Assembly (NCBI GenBank): GCA_014169315.1 | Contig: AP022133.1 | Location: 1,674,001 to 1,738,000 of the forward strand | From: Enterobacter cloacae | GTDB taxonomy: Bacteria > Pseudomonadota > Gammaproteobacteria > Enterobacterales > Enterobacteriaceae | Reading direction: 5' to 3' | DNA: 64,000 nt | Shown: positions 1 through 7,490 of the stretch, piece by piece | Layout: each line of letters opens with the position of its first letter | Position numbering within the stretch: the first letter of the stretch is position 1 | Position numbers and translations under genes: made by a program | The notes under the pieces: generated by a model | Told to the model about the DNA's origin: nothing | The model's database searches: none | Seen by the model: only the letters and a program-made list of their open reading frames with translations

Positions 1-600
1 AATTCCTATGGCCCAACGGAAGCGACCATCGCGACCACCGTGGTTGAGATAACGGATGAGATCCTCAACAGCGACAACGCAGTGTTGCCGGTTGGGGTGA
101 TGATGCCTGACAGCAAAATGGAAATTACCGCCGAAGGCGAACTGATTATCTGGGGTAAGAACGTGATGCGCGGCTATCTCGGTTTACCGCAGGAGAACGC
201 GGAAAAATTACTGCACCGGGAAAGTGAAGCGTTTCGTGGCTACCGAACCGGCGACCTGGGTTATGAAGATGGACTCATCTACTGCCAGGGGCGTAACGAT
301 AGCCAGGTCAAACTGAACGGCTACCGTATTGAAATCAACGAGATTGAAAACCGCCTGCTGGCCATGTCAGGTATCAGTGAAGCGGTGGTTCTGCCGCTGA
401 TGAAATCCTGCGGTAGCGTGTTGCGTATTGCCGCTTTCTGCGTGACGGATTTGGCACCGGAGGCCATTAAAACATCGCTGGCGAAAGTGGTGCCACCTTA
501 TATGGTACCTTCACAAATCATCATTAAAGACGCTTTGCCGCTGAATCCTAACGGCAAAATTGACCGTAAGTTGCTGGACTCTCATGCCCGCACGAATTAA
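1..600 (+). CDS. AMP-forming adenylation-domain enzyme, C-terminal part (DltA-like)
   Basis: The reading frame is open from base 1, so the N-terminus lies outside the window; about 199 residues are visible. It carries late core motifs of the adenylate-forming superfamily in order: YGPTE (A5) at the left edge, YRTGDLG (A7) near residue 80, a GRNDSQVKLNGYRIE stretch (A8) near residue 99, and the catalytic-lysine motif NPNGKIDRKLL (A10) at the end. Such enzymes activate an amino or other acid as the acyl-AMP and load it on a carrier protein. The stand-alone carrier 17 bp downstream fits a DltA/DltC-like pair. No substrate can be read because the specificity pocket is upstream of the window. An NRPS-type adenylation enzyme is the alternative. 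Confidence 0.85.
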   Translation, partial: NSYGPTEATIATTVVEITDEILNSDNAVLPVGVMMPDSKMEITAEGELIIWGKNVMRGYLGLPQENAEKLLHRESEAFRGYRTGDLGYEDGLIYCQGRNDSQVKLNGYRIEINEIENRLLAMSGISEAVVLPLMKSCGSVLRIAAFCVTDLAPEAIKTSLAKVVPPYMVPSQIIIKDALPLNPNGKIDRKLLDSHARTN

Positions 601-617
601 TTACCCCAGGAAAGGTT

Positions 618-836
618 ATGGAACAAGAAATTCTCGCCCTGTTTGAAAAAGTGTTATCCCGCAAAGTGGGTTTTCACGATGAGCTGATTGAATCCGACAT
701 TCTCGACTCCATTCTGGCGGTCGACATGGTACTGGAGGTGCAGGACGTGTACGGTTGTATGATCCCGCCGACCGAAGTTGCGACGGTGCTGAAAACTCCG
801 GCAGATTTGGCTCGCTATATTGAAGAAAACCGTTAA
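618..836 (+). CDS. Small phosphopantetheine carrier protein (DltC-like)
   Basis: This 72-residue protein has the size and helical pattern of acyl, aryl or D-alanyl carrier proteins. The expected 4'-phosphopantetheine serine is Ser31 in the motif LDSILAVDM. That motif is closer to DltC and aryl carrier proteins than to AcpP, which has DSLD. The start follows a good ribosome site (AGGAAAGG) and lies 17 bp after the adenylation gene, so the two are probably co-transcribed and the upstream enzyme probably charges this carrier. A terminator follows directly, so this is the last gene of the operon. The acceptor (for example DltB/DltD-like partners) would have to lie to the left of the window. Confidence 0.85.
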   Translation: MEQEILALFEKVLSRKVGFHDELIESDILDSILAVDMVLEVQDVYGCMIPPTEVATVLKTPADLARYIEENR

Positions 837-865
837 TCGCGATTGGTGTTAACGTTTCTGTGAAG

Positions 866-895
866 ACCCTGGATGATTTCATTCAGGGTTTTTTA
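866..895 (+). terminator. Rho-independent terminator of the adenylation/carrier operon
   Basis: A 6-bp stem (ACCCTG at 866-871 with CAGGGT at 884-889) is followed by a run of T. It lies 30 bp after the carrier-protein stop codon. Confidence 0.8.
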
Positions 896-906
896 TTGCC
901 CCATTC

Positions 907-1662
907 GCAGGCGTGCAACATGCGAAAAAAAAGCCCGTACTTTCGTACGAGCTCTTTCTCGAATATGGCGGTGAGGGGGGGATTGACTCGCTTCGCTCGC
1001 CGTTACTCGGCCCATCCACGGGCCTCGCCCCTTCGGGGCCAACGCAGGCGTTGTTCAAAAACGCTTCCGGCGTTTTTGTGCGGGCAGATTCCTCGCAGGC
1101 TCGTCATCTGTCCAACTGGCTGTCGCCAGTTGTCGAACCCCGGTCGGGTGTTCTCATCCCCCCCGCAGGCATGCAACATGCGAAAAAAAGCCCGTACTTT
1201 CGTACGAGCTCTTTCTCAAATATGGCGGTGAGGGGGGGATTGACTCGCTTCGCTCGCCGTTACTCGGCCCATCCATGGGCCTCGCCCCTTCGGGGCCAAC
1301 GCAGGCGTTGTTCAAAAACGCTCCCGGCGTTTTTGTGCGGGCAGATTCCTCGCAGGCTCGTCATCTGTCCAACTGGCTGTCGCCAGTTGTCGAACCCCGG
1401 TCGGGTGTTCTCATCCCCCCCGCAGGCGTGCAACATGCGAAAAAAAAGCCCGTACTTTCGTACGAGCTCTTTCTCGAATATGGCGGTGAGGGGGGGATTG
1501 ACTCGCTTCGCTCGCCCTTCGGGCAGATTCCTCGCAGGCTCGTCATCTGTCCAACTGGCTGTCGCCAGTTGTCGAACCCCGGTCGGGTGTTCTCATCCCC
1601 CCCGCAGGCGTGCAACATGCGAAAAAAAAGCCCGTACTTTCGTACGAGCTCTTTCTCGAATA
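907..1662 (-). repeat. Three tandem partial copies of the tRNA-Ser 3' end plus terminator
   Basis: The unit starting GCAGGC(G/A)TGCAACATGCG begins at 907, 1165, 1422 and 1604, giving periods of about 258, 257 and 182 bp; the fourth start leads into the intact tRNA gene. Each unit holds, on the minus strand, the last 19 nt of the tRNA gene including CCA (plus-strand copies at 966-984, 1223-1241 and 1481-1499), then the tRNA terminator stem, then a spacer. The spacer of the two long units contains further inverted repeats: CAACTGGC/GCCAGTTG, AAAAACGC/GGCGTTTTT and GGCCCC/GGGGCC. The third unit lacks about 75 bp of spacer. The organisation resembles the tyrT (rtT) repeats of E. coli. The units differ by only a few point changes, which suggests recent duplication or ongoing homogenisation. 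Confidence 0.9.
1622..1649 (-). terminator. Terminator of the tRNA-Ser gene
   Basis: On the minus strand GCTCGTAC-GAAA-GTACGGGC forms an 8-bp stem (one G-U pair) closed by a GAAA tetraloop and followed by eight T. It starts 14 bp after the CCA end. Equivalent copies lie in each upstream repeat unit, for example at 925-952. Confidence 0.88.
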
Positions 1663-1750
1663 TGGCGGTGAGGGGGGGATTCGAACCCCCGATACGTTGC
1701 CGTATACACACTTTCCAGGCGTGCTCCTTCAGCCACTCGGACACCTCACC
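1663..1750 (-). tRNA. serX: tRNA-Ser(GGA)
   Basis: Read on the minus strand the gene starts GGTGAGGTGTCCGAG and ends CTCACCGCCA, with an encoded CCA. The acceptor stem GGTGAGG/CCTCACC pairs, the T-arm is GGTTCGAATCC, and there is a long class II variable arm, as expected for tRNA-Ser. The anticodon loop CTGGAAA gives anticodon GGA (plus-strand 1714-1716), reading UCC and UCU codons. Length is 88 nt. The position next to ghrA matches serX of E. coli. Its 3' end has been duplicated three times downstream. Confidence 0.97.
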
Positions 1751-1777
1751 ATATTGTCATCCCGTTGTTACCGGAAC

Positions 1778-1813
1778 GGGCGCTAATGTAAGGAAAAGCC
1801 GAACTGCCGTCAA
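1778..1813 (-). promoter_or_regulatory. Sigma-70 promoter of tRNA-Ser
   Basis: On the minus strand TTGACG (1808-1813) and TACATT (1785-1790) are separated by 17 bp. A GC-rich stretch (GCGCCCG) follows the -10 box, a discriminator type typical of stringently controlled stable-RNA promoters. Predicted start is near 1778. Confidence 0.75.
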
Positions 1814-1890
1814 CCCACTTTTTCAGTAAATTGGCGCGTTTAGACAAACTTCAGACAACCTGATTCCTAAATGTGCTGAAAGTGCCTTTT

Positions 1891-1916
1891 TTATCAGCAA
1901 CGCGGTTTGCTGATAA
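1891..1916. repeat. Perfect 10-bp inverted repeat upstream of ghrA
   Basis: TTATCAGCAA and TTGCTGATAA form a perfect dyad with a 6-bp centre, 66 bp before the ghrA start. It is not followed by a T-run on either strand, so an operator is more likely than a terminator. No regulator can be named. Confidence 0.6.
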
Positions 1917-1981
1917 ATTTGTTATGCTGGCAATCTGGTTGAAAATGAAAATAAAAAGCGCAATGAAAGGCAGGAATGACT

Positions 1982-2920
1982 ATGGATATTATCTTTTATC
2001 ACCCCACTTTTGATACGTCTTACTGGATTAAGGCGCTTTCGGCTGCATTGCCGGGCGCACGCGTTCGCGAGTGGAAGCGTGGTGATCATGAACATGCTGA
2101 CTACGCGCTGGTCTGGCATCCGCCAGTTGAAATGCTGCAGGGACGCAAACTGAAGGCCGTTTTTGCGCTGGGAGCCGGTGTGGATTCGATTCTGAGTAAA
2201 CTGAAAGCGCACCCTGAAATGCTGCCTGAAGATATCCCGTTGTTCCGCCTGGAAGATACCGGAATGGGCCAGCAAATGCAGGAATATGCCGTAAGCCAGG
2301 TACTGCACTGGTTCCGTCGCTTTGACGATTATCTGGCACTCAAACAGCAATCCCACTGGGAACCCCTGCCGGAGTATCAGCGCGAAGATTTTACGATAGG
2401 TATTCTCGGCGCTGGCGTGCTTGGCTCAAAAGTGGCCGAAGCCCTTGCCCCGTGGGGATTCCCGCTGCGCTGCTGGAGCCGCAGCCGCAAGGATTATCCT
2501 GGTGTGAAGAGTTTTGCCGGAACAGATGAACTTCCGGCGTTCCTGAAAGATACGCGTGTGCTGATTAACCTGTTGCCGAATACGACGGAAACGGTGGGGA
2601 TCATTAACAGTACACTCCTGAATCAACTGGCTGACCGGAGCTACTTAATGAACCTGGCGCGTGGGGTGCATCTGGTGGAAACCGATCTGCTGAACGCTCT
2701 GGACACTGGAAAGCTCAAAGGCGCGATGCTGGATGTTTACAGCCGTGAACCATTGCCTGCAGAGAGCCCGCTGTGGGCTCACCCGCGCGTGGCAATGACG
2801 CCGCACGTGGCGGCCGTTACGCGCCCGGCAGAAGCGGTGGCCTATATTTCCCATACGATAGGTGAGATGGAACAAGGGAATGCAGTGACAGGCCACGTCG
2901 ACAGGCAGCGCGGTTACTGA
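1982..2920 (+). CDS. ghrA: Glyoxylate/hydroxypyruvate reductase A
   Basis: NAD(P)H-dependent 2-hydroxyacid dehydrogenase, 312 residues as in E. coli GhrA, which reduces glyoxylate to glycolate and hydroxypyruvate to glycerate in the cytosol. The Rossmann motif [10 protein letters not shown] is at residues 140-149. The catalytic trio of the family can be placed: Arg227 in NLARG, Glu257 in SREPL and His275 in TPHVA. I chose the ATG at 1982 because it begins [10 protein letters not shown] and sits 6 bp after AGGA; an ATG two codons earlier (1976) is an alternative. It stands alone, between the tRNA region and a strong terminator. Confidence 0.95.
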   Translation: MDIIFYHPTFDTSYWIKALSAALPGARVREWKRGDHEHADYALVWHPPVEMLQGRKLKAVFALGAGVDSILSKLKAHPEMLPEDIPLFRLEDTGMGQQMQEYAVSQVLHWFRRFDDYLALKQQSHWEPLPEYQREDFTIGILGAGVLGSKVAEALAPWGFPLRCWSRSRKDYPGVKSFAGTDELPAFLKDTRVLINLLPNTTETVGIINSTLLNQLADRSYLMNLARGVHLVETDLLNALDTGKLKGAMLDVYSREPLPAESPLWAHPRVAMTPHVAAVTRPAEAVAYISHTIGEMEQGNAVTGHVDRQRGY

Positions 2921-2924
2921 GAGA

Positions 2925-2947
2925 AACCCGGCGTTAGCCGGGTTTTT
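2925..2947 (+). terminator. Terminator after ghrA
   Basis: ACCCGGC-GTTA-GCCGGGT stem followed by TTTTT, starting 5 bp after the ghrA stop. Confidence 0.88.
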
Positions 2948-3004
2948 GCTAATATTCGAGACAGATAACTGCTATCCTTGGGAAAAACCGCAGAGGAGAG
3001 AGAG

Positions 3005-3742
3005 ATGTATCCCGTTGACCTGCATATGCACACCGTCGCCAGCACCCACGCGTATAGCACCCTCCATGATTACATCGCGCAAGCAAAGCTAAAAGGTATC
3101 AAGCTTTTTGCGATAACCGATCATGGCCCGGATATGGCAGATGCGCCGCACTACTGGCATTTTGTGAATATGAGGATCTGGCCACGTCTGGTGGACGGAG
3201 TAGGGATACTGCGTGGCATCGAAGCGAATATTAAAAATATCGACGGTGAAATCGACTGCACCGGCCCGATGCTGACCTCGCTGGATTTGATTATTGCCGG
3301 TTTCCATGAGCCGGTTTTTGCGCCACAGGATAAAGAGGCCAACACCGCAGCGATGATTGCAACGATTGCCAGCGGCAACGTGCATATTATCAGCCATCCT
3401 GGCAACCCTAAGTTCCCGATTGATATTCAGGCCGTTGCGCAGGCGGCGGCAAAACACCGTGTGGCGCTGGAAATTAATAATTCCTCCTTTGTTCACTCGC
3501 GTAAAGGTAGTGAAGCAAACTGCCGCGAAGTGGCTGCCGCCGTGCGTGATGCCGGTGGTATGGTGGCGCTGGGTTCTGATTCACATACTGCATTTACGTT
3601 GGGCGATTTTAGCGAGTGTCTGAATATTCTTAATGACGTCGGTTTCCCTGAAGCGCGGATCCTTAACGTCACGCCACGCCGTATGCTTGATTTCCTGGAG
3701 TCGCGCGGAATGGCTCCGATTGATGAATTTGCCGATCTTTAA
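3005..3742 (+). CDS. ycdX: PHP-family zinc phosphatase YcdX
   Basis: Polymerase-and-histidinol-phosphatase (PHP) domain protein of 245 residues, collinear with E. coli YcdX, a trinuclear-zinc phosphoesterase linked to swarming motility. Metal ligands expected for the family are visible: His7 and His9 in DLHMH, His15, the ITDHGPD segment near residue 40, and the SDSHT motif near residue 193. The start follows the purine-rich AGAGGAGAGAGAG. The next gene, ycdY, encodes its proposed chaperone 19 bp downstream, so the two form an operon. The natural substrate is not established. Confidence 0.93.
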   Translation: MYPVDLHMHTVASTHAYSTLHDYIAQAKLKGIKLFAITDHGPDMADAPHYWHFVNMRIWPRLVDGVGILRGIEANIKNIDGEIDCTGPMLTSLDLIIAGFHEPVFAPQDKEANTAAMIATIASGNVHIISHPGNPKFPIDIQAVAQAAAKHRVALEINNSSFVHSRKGSEANCREVAAAVRDAGGMVALGSDSHTAFTLGDFSECLNILNDVGFPEARILNVTPRRMLDFLESRGMAPIDEFADL

Positions 3743-3761
3743 TTGTGTAATGGAACAAAAA

Positions 3762-4316
3762 ATGAATGAGTTTTCTATCCTCTGCCGCGTGCTGGGTACG
3801 CTGTATTACCGCCAGCCGCAGGACCCGTTGCTGGTTCCGCTTTTTACGATGATCCGTGAAGGGAAACTGGCGCAAAACTGGCCGCTGGAACAGGATGATT
3901 TGCTGGAGCGCCTGCAAAAAAGCTGTGACATGCAACAGATTTCGGACGATTACAACGCGCTGTTCGTGGGCGAAGAGTGCCGTGTGTCACCGTACCGCTC
4001 TGCCTGGCAGGAAGGGGCGACGGAAGCAGAAGTGCGTGCCTTTCTCTCTGAGCGTGGCATGCCGCTGACCGATATGCCAGCCGACCACATTGGTACGCTG
4101 CTGCTGGCCGCTTCCTGGATTGAAGATCATGCCTCTGACGATGAAAACGAAGCCATCGAAACCCTCTTCGAAGAGTATCTGCTGCCCTGGTGTGGCACTT
4201 TCCTCGGGAAAGTTGAAGCACATGCGATCTCACCATTCTGGCGAACCCTGGCTCCACTCACCCGCGATGCTATCGCCGCAATGTGGGATGAGTTAGAAGA
4301 AGAGAGTGAAGAGTGA
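3762..4316 (+). CDS. ycdY: TorD/NarJ-family chaperone YcdY
   Basis: Protein of 184 residues matching E. coli YcdY, an all-helical member of the redox-enzyme maturation (TorD/DmsD/NarJ) chaperone family. In E. coli it has been reported to assist zinc loading of YcdX. The chosen ATG gives MNEFSILCRVLG; another ATG four codons earlier (3750) is possible, and neither has a strong Shine-Dalgarno, in line with translational coupling to ycdX 19 bp upstream. The acidic C-terminus (WDELEEESEE) is typical. A CRP-like palindrome overlaps the stop codon. Confidence 0.93.
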   Translation: MNEFSILCRVLGTLYYRQPQDPLLVPLFTMIREGKLAQNWPLEQDDLLERLQKSCDMQQISDDYNALFVGEECRVSPYRSAWQEGATEAEVRAFLSERGMPLTDMPADHIGTLLLAASWIEDHASDDENEAIETLFEEYLLPWCGTFLGKVEAHAISPFWRTLAPLTRDAIAAMWDELEEESEE

Positions 4317-4327
4317 TTTAGGTCACA
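4312..4327. promoter_or_regulatory. CRP-like site upstream of ycdZ
   Basis: AGTGA-TTTAGG-TCACA matches the CRP consensus TGTGA-N6-TCACA at 9 of 10 positions. Its centre (4319.5) is about 92-93 bp before the start point predicted for ycdZ, one of the helical-phase positions used by class I CRP activation. Confidence 0.6.
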
Positions 4328-4399
4328 TAAATTCTGCAACAGCACATTTCAATTTGCACATAATGTGCTTCTGATCTCATTTCTATGGCGCGCTTCTGC

Positions 4400-4413
4400 T
4401 AAGATGCGCGCCA
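4400..4413 (+). promoter_or_regulatory. Extended -10 promoter of ycdZ
   Basis: TGCTAAGAT (TG at 4398-4399 region, TAAGAT at 4400-4405) is an extended -10 element. Only seven bases separate it from the ycdZ ATG, so the predicted start point falls on or next to the start codon. No good -35 is visible, which fits activator dependence. Confidence 0.5.
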
Positions 4414-4895
4414 TGAACATATTACTTTGTATTGCACTCACAACAGGCATTCTCTCCGGGCTATGGGGATGGGTCGCGGTGTCTCTCGGGCTGCTTAGCT
4501 GGGCCGGGTTTCTCGGCTGCACGGCCTATTTCGCCTGCCCACAGGGTGGCGTAAAAGGGCTGTTTATCTCTGGCTGCACGCTGATGAGCGGCGTTATCTG
4601 GGCACTGGTGATTATGAAAGGCAGTGCGCTGGCTCCGCATCTGGAAATCCTGGGCTATGTCATGACAGGTATTGTGGCCTTCCTGATGTGTGTTCAGGCG
4701 AAGCATCTGCTGCTTTCATTTGTGCCGGGAACCTTTATGGGGGCATGTGCCACCTTTGCAGGGCAGGGTGACTGGAAGCTGGTGGTTCCCTCGCTGGCGC
4801 TGGGGTTGCTGTTTGGCTATGCCATGAAAAACAGCGGTCTTTGGCTGGCGGCGCGACGGGAAAAGGCACAAAACATTTCTGCGCTGAGTGAATAA
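4413..4895 (+). CDS. ycdZ: DUF1097 inner-membrane protein YcdZ
   Basis: Hydrophobic protein of 160 residues (E. coli YcdZ 163) with about five predicted membrane segments and a short basic C-terminal tail (ARREKAQN). Function is unknown. The start MNILLCIALTTGILSG aligns with E. coli; there is no Shine-Dalgarno before it, and the only promoter I can see puts the RNA start at the ATG, so the message may be leaderless. An upstream in-frame ATG at 4365 would add 16 residues absent from E. coli. A bidirectional terminator follows. Confidence 0.9.
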   Translation: MNILLCIALTTGILSGLWGWVAVSLGLLSWAGFLGCTAYFACPQGGVKGLFISGCTLMSGVIWALVIMKGSALAPHLEILGYVMTGIVAFLMCVQAKHLLLSFVPGTFMGACATFAGQGDWKLVVPSLALGLLFGYAMKNSGLWLAARREKAQNISALSE

Positions 4896-4926
4896 AAAAA
4901 GGCGAGATAACTATCTCGCCTTTTTT
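4894..4926. terminator. Bidirectional terminator between ycdZ and csgG
   Basis: GGCGAGATA-AC-TATCTCGCC stem flanked by A7 on the left and T6 on the right serves both converging genes. Confidence 0.92.
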
Positions 4927-4938
4927 ATGCGCTTTCGA

Positions 4939-5772
4939 TCAGGATTCCGGAGGCACCGACATATCGCGGTATTTCACGAGTACCGGGTTTTGCACATCTG
5001 CTTTGTTCTGCAGATCCCACAGTCCGCGATCGATCCCGTCATTAATCAGGAAAATGACGCCAGTTTCAATGGCTGACATCAAACACATCATGACCGGCTC
5101 GTTTGAGGTATAACCAATTTCACCTTCCAGTAAACGCTGGTAATCAATAAAGCGGAATACCCCCGCCTGTACTTCATAAGAAAGAATGGTTTTACTGGTA
5201 GTGACCGAAGACAGAACCTCACCCGTGCTGACGTTGACCACGCGCAGGTTTACGGCGATTTGGTCAAGCTGATACTGGGTATCTGCACCGATACCGAAGT
5301 AACGCGCCCCGACGCCACCAGATTTAACGTTGCTTTCGTAGCCAATAATCGAACCTTCGATCATCACGTTCGCCGCCGCCAGTGATTGCAGTGGCGTGCG
5401 GTTATTCATTGCCACTGTGCCATTTTCCTGTGCGGCACGAATAATTTTACGTTCATTCAACAGGTTCTGAAGCCCCTGGCGTTCCAGAGGAATAAACCAG
5501 TGCGAGTCCTTGAGCGCGGTAACCAGCATGGCAGTGGCACTCTGTGGCACTGCCGTAGAGAAGTTACTGGCTGGGTAAGGCTTAAATTGCCCCGTTTCAT
5601 CCTGAATGTTGTAAACGGAGACAAATATTTTACCCGTTGGTGCAGGTAAATGGGTTAAATCACGGTAACTTTGAGCCCGAGGCATTAATGTTGGTTTTGC
5701 AGCTTCTTTAGGTGGAGCAGTTAAACAACCGCTCAATAAGCACACTGCAACAAATATCAGGAAGCGCTGCAT
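4939..5772 (-). CDS. csgG: Curli secretion channel lipoprotein CsgG
   Basis: Outer-membrane lipoprotein of 277 residues, the same length as E. coli CsgG, which forms the nonameric pore that exports curli subunits. The signal peptide ends in the lipobox LLSGC with Cys16 as lipidation site. The body keeps the family segments NIQDETGQFKPYPASNFS (near the constriction loop) and the GVGARYFGIGADTQYQ strand region. Last gene of csgDEFG, 26 bp after csgF. It works with CsgE (periplasmic gate and targeting) and CsgF (surface tether). Confidence 0.97.
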   Translation of the reverse strand: MQRFLIFVAVCLLSGCLTAPPKEAAKPTLMPRAQSYRDLTHLPAPTGKIFVSVYNIQDETGQFKPYPASNFSTAVPQSATAMLVTALKDSHWFIPLERQGLQNLLNERKIIRAAQENGTVAMNNRTPLQSLAAANVMIEGSIIGYESNVKSGGVGARYFGIGADTQYQLDQIAVNLRVVNVSTGEVLSSVTTSKTILSYEVQAGVFRFIDYQRLLEGEIGYTSNEPVMMCLMSAIETGVIFLINDGIDRGLWDLQNKADVQNPVLVKYRDMSVPPES

Positions 5773-5798
5773 GATCGTTGTCCTTATTTTGATGTTGT

Positions 5799-6212
5799 TC
5801 AGAAGTTCGTGGAGTTACTTTGTAAACCGGAAACCTGGATGGTGGATGTTTTCCCCGTTTTCCGATCGGTCACGTTCAGCTGTAGCTGCCCATCCGTATT
5901 GGCGATGTCGACAATAAAGTCGTTGGTCACCATTCGGCCTGGTTTACCGGTATTAATGTTGGTCAACAAACCACCCAAAATTTGCGACTGAATAGCCTGC
6001 GTGAAGTTGTCCAGTGCTGATGGAGTGTCTACGTTATAATTCTTAAGGCTTGGATCTTTATAGGAGTTTTGTGCCTGGGCTTCGTTCAACAGGAACGCCC
6101 CGTTGTTGGGGTTACCGCCAAAGTTAGGGTTACGGAACTGGAACGTCATATTTCCGGCCCAGCTTACTGGTGCTACTAGCATTAACGAAATAACTGCATA
6201 TGCAATACGCAT
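5799..6212 (-). CDS. csgF: Curli assembly factor CsgF
   Basis: Secreted 137-residue protein (E. coli 138) that sits at the exit of the CsgG pore and anchors the CsgB nucleator to the surface. A signal peptide ([19 protein letters not shown]) precedes the pore-binding N-terminus [16 protein letters not shown], which is nearly invariant in the family. I chose the ATG at 6212; eight further in-frame codons reach an upstream start at 6236 that would overlap the csgE end and spoil the signal peptide. Translated 23 bp after csgE in the csgDEFG operon. Confidence 0.96.
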   Translation of the reverse strand: MRIAYAVISLMLVAPVSWAGNMTFQFRNPNFGGNPNNGAFLLNEAQAQNSYKDPSLKNYNVDTPSALDNFTQAIQSQILGGLLTNINTGKPGRMVTNDFIVDIANTDGQLQLNVTDRKTGKTSTIQVSGLQSNSTNF

Positions 6213-6235
6213 GACAGCCTCCGGATATAGGTTCA

Positions 6236-6625
6236 CTAAAACTCGTCTTTTGCTAAATCGCTGGTGCTTAATAGGGCTTTATCTATTTGCAGGCGATTAA
6301 TAGCGTCTTCAGTTTGTGCCAGTGCTAAGGCTACGTTTTTATCGAAGTCTATTTTCGTGGGAAATAAAAATGTCTGGTAAATAACGTCCTGATTCGCCGT
6401 TATTGTTATCCAGCTTCCCCATCGAGCACTGGGCCGTTCGTTGATTGTTATATTCCCAGGGTACTTACCGTCCCATTTGTCGCTAAAGGCACGATAAAAA
6501 CTGTGTCCGGTAGATGAGACAGTGTGGTCTGTTAACAATCCGGGAACTTCAACCTCGACGGCCTGAAGGTTCCCAGCAGCGAGCAGAAAGCCCGCTGCGG
6601 CAATCCAACTCAACGTGCGTTTCAT
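6236..6625 (-). CDS. csgE: Curli assembly/transport factor CsgE
   Basis: Periplasmic 129-residue protein, same length as E. coli CsgE, that caps the CsgG channel and guides CsgA to it. The signal peptide ends at ...AAGNLQA before [13 protein letters not shown], and the conserved block [15 protein letters not shown] is present. It starts only 4 bp after the csgD stop, so translation is probably coupled to csgD. Confidence 0.96.
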   Translation of the reverse strand: MKRTLSWIAAAGFLLAAGNLQAVEVEVPGLLTDHTVSSTGHSFYRAFSDKWDGKYPGNITINERPSARWGSWITITANQDVIYQTFLFPTKIDFDKNVALALAQTEDAINRLQIDKALLSTSDLAKDEF

Positions 6626-6629
6626 GTGA

Positions 6630-7280
6630 TTAACGCCTGAGGTTATCGTTTGCCCATGAGACTGCCTGAGTTCGGTTTTTAACAGCTATCTTCTTGAAAA
6701 GATTATAGAGATGCGTCTTAACGGTATTTTCGCTGATAAATAACGAACGGGCGATTTCAATATTTGAAGCACCGATACGCAACTTGTTCAGGATCTCTTT
6801 CTCACGATGCGTAAGGAGTGCCGACTCTGAACTGTTATAGCGATAATTTCCGGAGTGTGTGATGAGGTAGCTGGCAAGTTTTTGCGAAAAATAGCACTCT
6901 CCGCGCAAGATGCCCTGCATGCCTTCCACAACCCGATCTTCTTCATCAGTGACGTAAAAAACGCCATTGATATGCGGCCAGCTTTCAATGTCTCTGAAAG
7001 GATACTCATCAGGAGTATTCAATAATAGCACTCGGATATTATTGTTTTTCCTGCTTAAATTATCTTGCCAGTAATGGATGAGCTTTTTATCCGCTTCCAT
7101 CATATCGAGAAGAATTATGCTACCAGGTGCAATATCATCGAAAGAACGTTGAATATTATGCAATTTCCCGTTCAATGATAAAGATTGCTTTAAATGTTGT
7201 AATAAAGCGGTCGCTTGCAAAGAAGGTTTGGTGATCAACAGTAATGTATGACCATGTAAACTATGGACTTCATTATACAT
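6630..7280 (-). CDS. csgD: Curli and biofilm master regulator CsgD
   Basis: Transcription factor of 216 residues, same length as E. coli CsgD. The N-terminal receiver-like domain (about 1-150) is followed by a LuxR/FixJ-type helix-turn-helix with [19 protein letters not shown] and [16 protein letters not shown]. CsgD activates csgBAC and, in E. coli and Salmonella, the diguanylate cyclase gene for cellulose. First gene of csgDEFG. The conserved leader upstream has OmpR-type sites and a region targeted by several Hfq-dependent small RNAs in E. coli. Confidence 0.97.
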   Translation of the reverse strand: MYNEVHSLHGHTLLLITKPSLQATALLQHLKQSLSLNGKLHNIQRSFDDIAPGSIILLDMMEADKKLIHYWQDNLSRKNNNIRVLLLNTPDEYPFRDIESWPHINGVFYVTDEEDRVVEGMQGILRGECYFSQKLASYLITHSGNYRYNSSESALLTHREKEILNKLRIGASNIEIARSLFISENTVKTHLYNLFKKIAVKNRTQAVSWANDNLRR

Positions 7281-7339
7281 GATGAAACCCCACTTTTTTA
7301 TGACACCTGGCAGCTATCCTCTTAATAAAGAAAAGAGGA

Positions 7340-7377
7340 CACCAGAAGTACTGACAGATGTTGCACTGCTGTGTGTA
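7340..7377 (-). promoter_or_regulatory. csgD 5' leader segment conserved with E. coli (sRNA target region)
   Basis: On the minus strand this block runs TACACACAGCAGTGCAACAT and on through CTGTCAGTACTTCTGGTG. As I remember it, the block is nearly identical in the E. coli csgD leader, where OmrA/OmrB, McaS, RprA and GcvB pair. A short hairpin, ACCTCC/GGAGGT (7391-7406), precedes it in the transcript. Confidence 0.6.
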
Positions 7378-7438
7378 GAATCAGACCATAACCTCCAGGA
7401 GGAGGTAAATATAAAACAAATCTCGTACATCTAATTTC

Positions 7439-7490
7439 AATCTAGCTATTACGAACTTTAAAGCAAGTGTTAAAGTGTAACAAAATGTAA
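7439..7490 (-). promoter_or_regulatory. csgD promoter with OmpR-type site
   Basis: On the minus strand TTACATTTTGTTACACTTTA (within 7467-7490) matches the OmpR D1 site of E. coli csgD. The -10 element GCTAGATT lies at about 7439-7446. This would give a leader of roughly 150 nt, as in E. coli. Confidence 0.65.

Noticed and set aside
907..1662. CRISPR array
   Set aside because: Units are 182-258 bp long and nearly identical throughout, with no short repeat/unique spacer alternation and no cas genes.
1663..1750. Integrated phage or genomic island at serX
   Set aside because: tRNA-Ser genes are common att sites and the tRNA 3' end is repeated, but no integrase, att-flanked cargo or phage gene is seen within the window.
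913..1829. Long overlapping reading frames across the tRNA-Ser repeats (252, 184 and 127 residues)
   Set aside because: They arise from the repeated, GC-rich tRNA-derived DNA and run into the tRNA gene; the 257/258-bp unit shifts frame between copies and no start has a ribosome site linked to a conserved product.
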